Below, piece by piece: positions 26,990 to 33,950 of a DNA stretch of 64,000 bases; position 1 is the stretch's first letter; the number at the start of each line of letters is the position of its first letter. The notes below the pieces were generated by a model that searched no databases, had not been told where the DNA came from, and saw only the letters and a list, made by a program, of their open reading frames with translations. The stretch covers positions 53,529 to 117,528 of the forward strand of contig DAIMKF010000003.1 of NCBI GenBank assembly GCA_036721855.1. The letters run 5' to 3'. Both the position numbers and the translations under genes were made by a program. Source of the stretch: JAHDNZ01 sp036721855 (lineage in GTDB: Bacteria > Bacillota > DTU065).

Positions 26990-27538
26990 ATGCATTGGTT
27001 GGACAAGCTTTTGATTTTTTTGGCGTCTCTGGTTCTGGTTGTTGTCGGTATTACAGCACTTCTGACAGGTTTAGGTATAGATTTTAAGCAACCTCTCATA
27101 GATCTGTATGAAAACATGCAAAACACAGGGGCAGGTCTAATTTGGAGTGTAACTTTAGGCGGGTTATTTATTATCATTGGTTTTTATCTAGCCGGCAGAT
27201 GGCTTGGCAATGCAAAAAGTGATGATAATTTTATCTTAACCGATACCGAATTCGGTAACATTCGTATCTCTGACAAGGTTATTAAAGCATATGCCGATAG
27301 AGCTGCCAAAACTATTGAGGGTGTAGTTGATGTTAAAACCAGTGTTAAAAACACGGCTGAAGGAATAAATATCTTCTTAGAACTAACCACCAAAGCTGAT
27401 GTTAAAACCAGTGACATTGCCAAAGTAATCCAGGAGCGAGTATTAGAATATGTTGCTGATACTGTGGGCACTAAAGTTGCCACGGTTGAGGTTAACATAA
27501 CCGGGATTGAAGCCCAGCCTAAACCGCGCCTCAATTAA
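26990..27538 (+). CDS. amaP: AmaP-like Asp23 membrane anchor
   Basis: A 182-residue protein with two membrane helices (residues 7-27 and about 48-68: WSVTLGGLFIIIGFYLAG) and a C-terminal Asp23-like domain (IRISDKVIKAYADRAAKTIE, VKTSVKNTAEG). This layout matches AmaP. ATG 26990 has AGGAGG 7 nt upstream; the in-frame start at 26942 has none. Neighbours are the Asp23 protein and a DUF2273 protein. Confidence 0.88.
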   Translation: MHWLDKLLIFLASLVLVVVGITALLTGLGIDFKQPLIDLYENMQNTGAGLIWSVTLGGLFIIIGFYLAGRWLGNAKSDDNFILTDTEFGNIRISDKVIKAYADRAAKTIEGVVDVKTSVKNTAEGINIFLELTTKADVKTSDIAKVIQERVLEYVADTVGTKVATVEVNITGIEAQPKPRLN

Positions 27539-27554
27539 GAAGGAGGCTTTAGCT

Positions 27555-27785
27555 ATGTCAAAATTCAACGAATTTTTAGAACAGTGTGCTCCGTTTAAAG
27601 GAAGAATCATCGGTACAATCTTTGGTCTTTTTGTCGGGATCATGATTTTGAGATACGGTTTTTTCCGGGCCATGGTTGTAGCTGTTTTTATTAGTCTTGG
27701 GTATTATCTCGGTAGAAAGATGGACCGCAGAGAAACGTTACCTGATTTATGGGAAAGGTTGTGGCGAAACAGGGATGGCAGATAA
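27555..27785 (+). CDS. DUF2273 small membrane protein
   Basis: A 76-residue protein with two hydrophobic segments (GRIIGTIFGLFVGIMILRYG and FRAMVVAVFISLGYYLGRK). DUF2273 proteins regularly sit between amaP and nusB-type genes. Function unknown; membrane partner of Asp23/AmaP is inferred. ATG 27555 has AAGGAGG upstream. Its 3' end overlaps nusB by 11 nt. Confidence 0.87.
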   Translation: MSKFNEFLEQCAPFKGRIIGTIFGLFVGIMILRYGFFRAMVVAVFISLGYYLGRKMDRRETLPDLWERLWRNRDGR

Positions 27786-28194
27786 AGATAATAAACAAAC
27801 TCAAGCAGCAAATCACAAACCTCGTAAAAGGCAAAGAGCGGTGGAATTATTGTATCAGCTAGAGATTACCGGTAAGTCATTAGAGCTTATTTGCTCCCTA
27901 GCCGAACCTCCGGTTAACAATATCCAAAAGGAATTAGTAGCCAAAGTATGGGAGAAAAAAGAAGAACTCGATAAACTGATCCAAAAAGCTAGCTTGGAAT
28001 GGCGTTTAAAACGTATGGGTTATGTTGAACGGAATATCTTACGTTTAGCTTTATACGAAATAAACTATGACTCTACGCCAATTCCACTGGCCATAGACGC
28101 TGCTGTGGAACTGGCCAAACTATTCAGTGGAGAAGAAGCAGGTAGATTTGTCAATGGGGTTTTAGGACGAGTTGTCCGTGAAATAAATGAGTAA
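27775..28194 (+). CDS. nusB: Transcription antitermination factor NusB
   Basis: A 139-residue helical protein. After a charged N-terminal tail come KRQRAVELLYQLEITGKS, LKRMGYVERNILRLALYEI and PIPLAIDAAVELAKLFSGEE, ending FVNGVLGRVVREI, all NusB landmarks. It works with NusE/S10 in rRNA antitermination. The likely ATG is 27775, overlapping the DUF2273 gene. Its stop overlaps the next gene by 8 nt. Confidence 0.94.
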   Translation: MADKDNKQTQAANHKPRKRQRAVELLYQLEITGKSLELICSLAEPPVNNIQKELVAKVWEKKEELDKLIQKASLEWRLKRMGYVERNILRLALYEINYDSTPIPLAIDAAVELAKLFSGEEAGRFVNGVLGRVVREINE

Positions 28195-29110
28195 ATATTT
28201 AGGCATAGATACTAGCAATTACCGTACTAGTGTCTGTCTGCTTAATGAAGCAGGTCGTATTGAGTTTGAACGCCGTCAATTGCTTTATGTACCCCAAGGA
28301 AAGCTGGGGTTAAGGCAGCAAGAGGCGGTGTTTCAGCATTTAAAAACTCTAGGAGCAATTTTGGAAGAGATTGGTCCTTTGGATGATGTTCGTTTTGGGG
28401 TAACCGACAGACCACGTCCGGTTGCAGGTAGTTACATGCCCTGCTTTTTAGTTGGAGAATCTTTTACAAAAGCTTTGTCCGCAGGCCAGGGTTATCTTTG
28501 TCTATCTCACCAGGAAAACCATATCTGGGCCGGTCTTTACGAAAACAATAACCTCATTAACAAACCTTTTATTGCAGTTCATCTCTCTGGTGGAACTACG
28601 GAGTTTGTTCAAATTAAATGGGATAAAAAAATGATAAGAATTAAGGAATTGGGTGGTACTACAGATATCAGTGCCGGTCAATTTATAGATCGCGTCGGTG
28701 TAGCTTTGGGACTGCCGTTTCCCTCGGGGGCCTATCTCGAAGAGATGGCCAGACCAACCGATTTACGCTTAGGAGTAAAGGTTCTAGGTGGCAATCTATC
28801 TTATTCGGGTCCAGAGACTAAAGCCAAAGAATTAATTCAAAAAGGCATGGAAGGCAAATATATAGCCTATGCAGCCCTTTTAGCTGTAGCTAAGTCAGTT
28901 AGCAGGGTAATTTACAACCTAATAACTGAGACTAAAATAAATGATGTTCTGCTTGTAGGAGGAGTAATGGCCAATAGTTTAATTAAGGAAAGACTTATTC
29001 GAGATCTCCGACATCCACACTTGGCTAAACTTTATTTTGCCTCACCCCAAGCTTCGGGTGACAATGCTTTAGGTGTGGCAACTGCTTTATATTGGGGGGA
29101 AAAGGGCTGA
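28187..29110 (+). CDS. Kae1/TsaD-like ASKHA-fold protein
   Basis: A 307-residue protein related to TsaD (tRNA t6A synthesis) but shorter and divergent. It begins YLGIDTSNYRTS, has a metal-ligand-like pair in LSHQENHIWAGL near residues 107-118, a second nucleotide loop VHLSGGTTEF, ISAGQFIDRVGVALGLPFPSG, and a C-terminal VLLVGGVMANSLI. Such paralogues, often annotated as O-sialoglycoprotein endopeptidase, occur in this position in clostridia. A true TsaD would carry a longer insert, so the function is open. Overlaps nusB and the next gene. Confidence 0.82.
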   Translation: MSKYLGIDTSNYRTSVCLLNEAGRIEFERRQLLYVPQGKLGLRQQEAVFQHLKTLGAILEEIGPLDDVRFGVTDRPRPVAGSYMPCFLVGESFTKALSAGQGYLCLSHQENHIWAGLYENNNLINKPFIAVHLSGGTTEFVQIKWDKKMIRIKELGGTTDISAGQFIDRVGVALGLPFPSGAYLEEMARPTDLRLGVKVLGGNLSYSGPETKAKELIQKGMEGKYIAYAALLAVAKSVSRVIYNLITETKINDVLLVGGVMANSLIKERLIRDLRHPHLAKLYFASPQASGDNALGVATALYWGEKG

Positions 29111-29703
29111 TGGGAAACATCTATTTAGTTAGACATGCAGTTACAGATTATAATTTAGAAAACAGATTTCAAGGCCAGCTTGATATACCCCTTAATAAAA
29201 AGGGCAAAGCTCAGGCTGAGAGATTAAAGTACTATTTTAAGGGTAAAAAAATAGATTTAATTTATACTAGTGATCTCAAACGTGCTACAGAGACTGCGGA
29301 ATACCTAAGTAAAGACTTGAATCAAAGTCTTAGAATTCTTTCTAACCTACGTGAAGTTAACGTGGGTAGGTTAGAAGGTATGAAGTGGGAAGAGGTTAAA
29401 AAAACGTATCCGGCTTGGGTCAGTAAAGGGCACAATTATGGTTACCCCGGTGGTGAAACCAGAATAGATATTGAAAAAAGAGTCGTTAATCTGTGGGACT
29501 ATATCTGCCAATGTCATAGTACTGATAATATTATTCTTGTTTCTCATGGTGGAATTATCAAAACCCTGATTTGTCAACTTTTGGGTATTGAAGCAAGTAA
29601 CCGCAAAAAATTAATAATTGATAACTGTTCTGTCTCTTGGATTGTTTTGAGTGAGTCTGGTTGTAGAGTTAAAGCACTAAATACTGTCTTGCATTTACAA
29701 TAG
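29110..29703 (+). CDS. Histidine phosphatase (phosphoglycerate mutase-like)
   Basis: A 197-residue member of the histidine phosphatase superfamily. The phosphoaccepting His is in LVRHAVTDYN, a variant of the usual RHG. Other catalytic features are Arg in SDLKRATETAEYL, Glu in LREVNVGRLEG, and the second His in LVSHGGIIK. The substrate is not evident; relatives include CobC and GpmB. The start at ATG 29110 overlaps the previous stop (TGATG). Confidence 0.88.
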   Translation: MGNIYLVRHAVTDYNLENRFQGQLDIPLNKKGKAQAERLKYYFKGKKIDLIYTSDLKRATETAEYLSKDLNQSLRILSNLREVNVGRLEGMKWEEVKKTYPAWVSKGHNYGYPGGETRIDIEKRVVNLWDYICQCHSTDNIILVSHGGIIKTLICQLLGIEASNRKKLIIDNCSVSWIVLSESGCRVKALNTVLHLQ

Positions 29704-29724
29704 AAGTTTGCAGGAGGCACTGCC

Positions 29725-31077
29725 ATGACTGAGGAGAGAGTATATACAGTAGCCGAGCTTACAGAAAAAATAGCAAAAAAAATCGAATATGCACCGGATT
29801 TAAAAGCAGTATGGGTCAAAGGTGAAATTGCCGAATGTACTAAATCAAGCATGGGCCATTGGTATTTTAACCTCAAAGACGGTACTTCTATTTTAAAGGT
29901 GGTCTTATTTGCATCTCAAGCCTATAATCTAAAAATCACCCTAACCTCCGGTATTGAGGTACTAGTTAGAGGTTCGATCTCTGTTTACCGAACTAGGGGT
30001 ACATATCAACTTTTAGCCACCGAAGTAGAAAGTGCCGGAATGGGCTCTTACAGGCAAGCACTGATCGAGTTAACTAAAAGACTGGAAAATGAAGGCCTTT
30101 TTGCTCAGAAAAGACCTTTACCTAAGTATCCTTTTAATATAGGAGTTGTCACTTCACAAACAGGAGCAGCACTAGCTGATATTCGGAGAATTATAGGAAG
30201 GCGGTGGCCTTTGGCCGTCATTAAGCTTTTTTCGTGCACTGTTTCGGGTGAAGATGCACCCGAGAGTATGGTCAGTGCCTTAAATAAAGCTTATCGGGCT
30301 GACTTGGATGTTCTTCTTCTGGTAAGAGGCGGTGGTTCAAGTGAGGATCTTTGGGTTTTTAACAATGAGGAACTTGCACGCATTTTATATAAATCACCTG
30401 TACCATCTATTACCGGAGTAGGACATGAAATAGATCGTACTTTAGTAGATTTGGTAGCTGATTATGCTGCTCCAACCCCATCGGGAGCGGCAGAAATAGC
30501 AGTGCCTGATCTAGTTGAAGTCTCTAATCAGATGGACAATCTAAGTAGAAATTTCAATAAAAAAATTAACCAGGAACTAATTTTGAAAGCAAAGAGAGTT
30601 GAACTTTTAGGTAAAGCTATAGAAAAATATGAACCTCAAAAAGAATTAAGACGTCTCCATGATCGCTTAAAAGCCTTAAAAATGTTATTAAATAAGAGTG
30701 CTCTTTTTTCGCTGGAGCAAAAAAGGCAGACTTTTTTAGCCGTCAGGGAAGCTTTCAAGGATACTGATCCTGGGAAGAATATTGCTGCTAATAAAGCATT
30801 GTTAAACGAATATCGTCTACTTTTGGATACAGCGAGTCAAAAGAGATTTTTGGAGTTAAACGAGAAGTTTAAAAGTCTTGTATATGGCTTAAATATTTTA
30901 AATCCGGATAATGTACTTAAAAAAGGCTATGCCGTAGTTTACAAAGAAAAAGAGCTTGTAAGGAGTGTAAAAGAGATTATCAAGGGGCAATCTCTGACGA
31001 TAACTTTAGCAGATGGAAGATTCAGAGCTTTTGTGGAGGAAATATGGCCAACGCTTAAATTAAAAAAGGAGGATTAA
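29725..31077 (+). CDS. xseA: Exodeoxyribonuclease VII large subunit
   Basis: A 450-residue catalytic subunit of the single-strand-specific nuclease ExoVII. The N-terminal OB domain covers about residues 1-105 (VWVKGEIAECTKSSMGHWYF). The catalytic core includes GVVTSQTGAALADIRRII, LLLVRGGGSSEDLWVFNNE and GVGHEIDRTLVDLVADYAAP, followed by a long coiled-coil. It is followed directly by xseB. Confidence 0.96.
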   Translation: MTEERVYTVAELTEKIAKKIEYAPDLKAVWVKGEIAECTKSSMGHWYFNLKDGTSILKVVLFASQAYNLKITLTSGIEVLVRGSISVYRTRGTYQLLATEVESAGMGSYRQALIELTKRLENEGLFAQKRPLPKYPFNIGVVTSQTGAALADIRRIIGRRWPLAVIKLFSCTVSGEDAPESMVSALNKAYRADLDVLLLVRGGGSSEDLWVFNNEELARILYKSPVPSITGVGHEIDRTLVDLVADYAAPTPSGAAEIAVPDLVEVSNQMDNLSRNFNKKINQELILKAKRVELLGKAIEKYEPQKELRRLHDRLKALKMLLNKSALFSLEQKRQTFLAVREAFKDTDPGKNIAANKALLNEYRLLLDTASQKRFLELNEKFKSLVYGLNILNPDNVLKKGYAVVYKEKELVRSVKEIIKGQSLTITLADGRFRAFVEEIWPTLKLKKED

Positions 31078-31302
31078 ATGCAAATGGCAAAAGCAAATAC
31101 AGCCATGAAGAACTTCGAAAAATCCTTAAATAGATTGGAAGAAATTGTCTTAAAGTTAGAAGCAGGTGAAAGTAGTTTAGATGAGTTACTAAAACTTTAT
31201 GAAGAAGGTTCAAAACTGGTACTAGAGTTAAATGAGAATCTCGACTTAGCCAGGGCCAGACTTAATGAATTAGCAGTTTTAGGTCAAGACGAAAAAGATT
31301 AA
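31078..31302 (+). CDS. xseB: Exodeoxyribonuclease VII small subunit
   Basis: A 74-residue helical protein with the family pattern FEKSLNRLEEIVLKLEAGES and LDELLKLYEEGSKLVLELN. It binds the coiled-coil of XseA. AGGAGG lies 5 nt before ATG 31078, and the gene abuts xseA with no gap. Confidence 0.95.
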   Translation: MQMAKANTAMKNFEKSLNRLEEIVLKLEAGESSLDELLKLYEEGSKLVLELNENLDLARARLNELAVLGQDEKD

Positions 31303-31326
31303 GCGAATATTTGATGGAGGATTATT

Positions 31327-32193
31327 ATGAGTGACAATAACTTGGAACCAGCTCTTTTGTATCTTCAAAATGCGGTGGCAAAGGTTGAATTCCATCTCGA
31401 AAGATATTTAGATCTAGCTAATCCTCAAGTACTGCATCAAGCTATGCGATATGCAGTTTTGGGAGGAGGCAAGAGGTTGCGGGCAGCACTGGCTTTTTTG
31501 GGTGCTTTTGGAGAAGAAGAACTAGCAATTCCCGCAGCTTGTGCCGTTGAGATGATACATGCCTACTCTTTAATTCACGATGATCTTCCTTGTATGGACA
31601 ATGATGATTTTAGAAGAGGCAAGCCTTCCTGTCACAAAGCTTTTGGGGAAGCAATAGCCCTTTTAGCCGGTGATGCTTTGCTGACTAAAGCTTTTGAGAC
31701 GGTCTTAGAACTCCAAAACAATCCTCTTTTGGCAAGTTATGAGTTGGCCAAAGCAGCCGGAGCAGCCGGTATGGTTGGAGGACAAGTAATGGATCTGGAA
31801 GCGGAGAATAGAAAACTCACTCTTGAGGAACTAGTAGTATTACATGCCAAAAAAACAGGGGCCTTAATTACAGCAGCCTTAAAACTGGGTGCTTTGGCCG
31901 CGAAAAGAGAAAATCTTTTAGCGAGTTTGACAGTTTACGGTGAAAATATGGGCTTAGCCTTCCAAATAACCGATGATATTCTTGATGTAGAAGGTCAAGC
32001 TAGTATCTTAGGCAAAACACCCGGCAAAGATGTGATTTTAAATAAATCCACATATACTACTCTTTTTGGGGTTAAAAAAGCTAAGCAGCTTGCTAAACAA
32101 GCTTGCACAAGCGCACAAAAAGCAGCAACCGGCTTGCCTGGAGAAGAGATACTGATAGGTTTCGCCAACTATATTCTCAGACGTAATAGCTAG
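31327..32193 (+). CDS. ispA: Geranyl/farnesyl diphosphate synthase
   Basis: A 288-residue trans-prenyltransferase that joins IPP units to DMAPP. The first Asp-rich motif is DDLPCMDNDD near residues 80-89, and the second is DDILD near 217. GGGKRLRAAL is the IPP-binding region. Two residues between the Asp of the first motif fit bacterial FPP synthases. It opens the isoprenoid block that holds OLE RNA and dxs. Confidence 0.95.
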   Translation: MSDNNLEPALLYLQNAVAKVEFHLERYLDLANPQVLHQAMRYAVLGGGKRLRAALAFLGAFGEEELAIPAACAVEMIHAYSLIHDDLPCMDNDDFRRGKPSCHKAFGEAIALLAGDALLTKAFETVLELQNNPLLASYELAKAAGAAGMVGGQVMDLEAENRKLTLEELVVLHAKKTGALITAALKLGALAAKRENLLASLTVYGENMGLAFQITDDILDVEGQASILGKTPGKDVILNKSTYTTLFGVKKAKQLAKQACTSAQKAATGLPGEEILIGFANYILRRNS

Positions 32194-32217
32194 AGCGTTT
32201 AGAGGAGGAAAAAACCC

Positions 32218-32664
32218 GTGAATTTATTTGAGGCAATCTGGCAAAACCTGGCTTTGCGTTCAGCTCTTATTGCTTGGGCCATTGCTCAAACTCTCAAGGG
32301 ATTTACCGCTATTAGACCACGCGGTGGCTTTAGCTGGAAGTATTTTCTGGGTACAGGAGGTATGCCTTCTTCACATTCAGCCTTTGTTTGCGGTCTTGCT
32401 TTTGCAGTGGGGTTACAGCATGGTTTTGAAAGCACCGACTTTGCGATTTCATTCGTTTTATCGATGATTGTCATGTATGATGCTGCAGGTCTAAGAAGAG
32501 CAGCGGGCAGACAAGCTGCTATCTTAAACAAACTTGTAGAAGAGCTTTTTACAAAAGGTGAGCTCAAGCACGAAAGGTTGCGTGAATTATTAGGACATAG
32601 TCCGTTTGAAGTCATGGCCGGAGCCTTCATCGGTATACTAGTTGCACTTATTATTTGTAGGTGA
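32218..32664 (+). CDS. Divergent PAP2-family (DUF212) membrane protein
   Basis: A 148-residue membrane protein. The motifs GGMPSSHSAFVCGLAF and YDAAGLRRAAGRQAAILN, with a C-terminal LGHSPFEVMAGAFIG, mark the divergent PAP2/DUF212 group (YuiD-like), whose SSH and GH motifs suggest a lipid-phosphate phosphatase. Lying between ispA and dxs, it might act on a prenyl diphosphate; this is inference. The GTG start at 32218 has AGGAGG upstream. Its stop codon abuts the -10 of the OLE promoter. Confidence 0.88.
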   Translation: MNLFEAIWQNLALRSALIAWAIAQTLKGFTAIRPRGGFSWKYFLGTGGMPSSHSAFVCGLAFAVGLQHGFESTDFAISFVLSMIVMYDAAGLRRAAGRQAAILNKLVEELFTKGELKHERLRELLGHSPFEVMAGAFIGILVALIICR

Positions 32665-32670
32665 TATACT
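32642..32670 (+). promoter_or_regulatory. Sigma-A-type promoter of the OLE RNA
   Basis: TTGCAC (32642-32647), a 17-nt spacer, and TATACT (32665-32670) overlap the 3' end of the DUF212 gene, so that the -10 element begins right after its TGA. Predicted transcription start near 32677-32681, just before the first conserved helix of the RNA. Confidence 0.75.
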
Positions 32671-32679
32671 CTCAATTGA

Positions 32680-33292
32680 GGGCAGAGGTGACACAGTATC
32701 CTAGTCACCGGTGCTATCTTCAAAGGCGGGCCTAAAAATCCGTTTAAGGGCACATCGATGAAGTCCCTGGTGTTGGCTTGAGACGCCCAGTTTTGGGCTG
32801 ATGCTGGGGGTTAAGAAGAGGGGCGATCCGCAAAGGCATGTGGGCGTTGACCCTTCTTCGTGGAGACCCAAGTGCGCGGGCAAAAACCAAAGGTTTAACC
32901 TACGGCTTGGGATTTAACCTGCAATGTGATATAGTAGCTTTATTGCCAGATTGTTACATGCAGTGTAGCCTGCCTTGAGTGGAAATAGAGGGAGAACAGG
33001 TTCAAGCTTTTGACTGACGGTACCACAGTTAATTGCCCGGCGCTGTTTGAAATCCTTTCTGCAAAAGAGGCTAGAAGATAGAATCTCTGGTGTGGAGGAA
33101 AACTCCTAGGCTGTTCTAAAAGACGCAATCTAAGGATTAAAGTATGGCCTCAGTGGTAATCTAGCCCTGCTAACGGCGACGTAGCAGAGAAGTTCTTAAA
33201 GGGGAACCGCTTAAGTGGCGACACTCAAGTGAACTTCTGGGAAAGCCTACTAGACCTTAAGCCGTAGAATTTACTTAGAAAGCGGTCACCTC
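32680..33292 (+). ncRNA. ole: OLE RNA (ornate, large, extremophilic)
   Basis: This gap of nearly 700 nt between the DUF212 gene and oapA has no gene but strong RNA structure. GAGGTGAC (32685-32692) pairs with GTCACCTC (33285-33292), joining the two ends. CTGCTA/TAGCAG (33167-33187) and AGAAGTTC/GAACTTCT (33188-33238) form helices. The latter encloses CTTAAGTG-GCGA-CACTCAAG (33210-33229), a GNRA-capped hairpin. Length (~613 nt), the isoprenoid-operon context and an OapA gene right after match OLE RNA, a membrane-associated RNA-protein complex in anaerobic and extremophilic Bacillota linked to alcohol, cold and Mg2+ stress. Ends are estimates. Confidence 0.9.
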
Positions 33293-33329
33293 CCTGGTTT
33301 TTTTACATAATGAATCAGGCTTTTTTTTT
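33293..33329 (+). terminator. Terminator or attenuator between OLE RNA and oapA
   Basis: CCTGGTTT (33293-33300) pairs with GAATCAGG (33312-33319, with two wobble pairs) over an 11-nt loop, followed by nine T (33321-33329). It begins directly after the OLE closing helix, and oapA starts 27 nt later. Readthrough would be needed to express oapA and dxs from upstream. Confidence 0.6.
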
Positions 33330-33356
33330 CAGTTAGTTTTTTGGAGAGTGATTTGG

Positions 33357-33923
33357 TTGTCAGACCATTGGCGAAGTGTTATTTTTACCTTTGTTATGAC
33401 TTTAGCAGTCAGCTTTATTCTTAATGCCGGTTCTAATACAGCACTTGCTAAGGTTGGTTTATGGCCTTCTCTTTTCATTTTGGTAATCATTATTAGTGTG
33501 GGTGTTTTATTTGATCTTGTTGGTACGGCAGTCGCTGCTGCCAGCGAAACTCCACTTCATGCCATGGCAGGAAATAAAGTACCCGGCGCCAAACAAGCTA
33601 TCTGGCTAGTAAGGAATGCTGACCGGGTGGCTTCATTTTGTAATGATTTAGTTGGTGATATAAGTGGCACCTTAGGAGGCGCTGCTGCAGCAACCATAGC
33701 TTTTAATATTTCCAGTACAAGTACACTTTTAAAAATATTTTTGGCAGCTATAACCGCTGCATTAACGGTAAGTTTAAAAAGAGCCGAGAAATCTCTGGCG
33801 ATTGATAAAGCGACAGAGATTATCTATACATCCGGTAAATTTATTTACTATTTTGAAAATGTAACGGGTATTAGTTTTACTGCCAATAAAAAAAGTGGTC
33901 GCAAAAAGCTACATTCCGAATAA
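33357..33923 (+). CDS. oapA: OLE-associated protein A (OapA)
   Basis: A 188-residue membrane protein that in Bacillus halodurans binds OLE RNA as a dimer and carries it to the membrane. Helices lie near residues 6-24 and 32-55 (LFILVIIISVGVLFDLV), with two more near 105-140. The family core HAMAGNKVPGAKQAIWLVRN and ADRVASFCNDLVGDISG is visible. I prefer TTG 33357, with GGAGAG 8 nt upstream, over the GTG at 33348, which falls inside that site. The basic tail (KKSGRKKLHSE) could help RNA binding. Located between OLE RNA and dxs. Confidence 0.9.
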   Translation: MSDHWRSVIFTFVMTLAVSFILNAGSNTALAKVGLWPSLFILVIIISVGVLFDLVGTAVAAASETPLHAMAGNKVPGAKQAIWLVRNADRVASFCNDLVGDISGTLGGAAAATIAFNISSTSTLLKIFLAAITAALTVSLKRAEKSLAIDKATEIIYTSGKFIYYFENVTGISFTANKKSGRKKLHSE

Positions 33924-33950
33924 GGTTATAAACGAAAGGTTGTCTAGGAT

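Noticed and set aside
32701..33128. Two short minus-strand frames within the ispA-dxs interval
   Set aside because: They lie within the OLE RNA, lack ribosome sites, and have random-looking composition.
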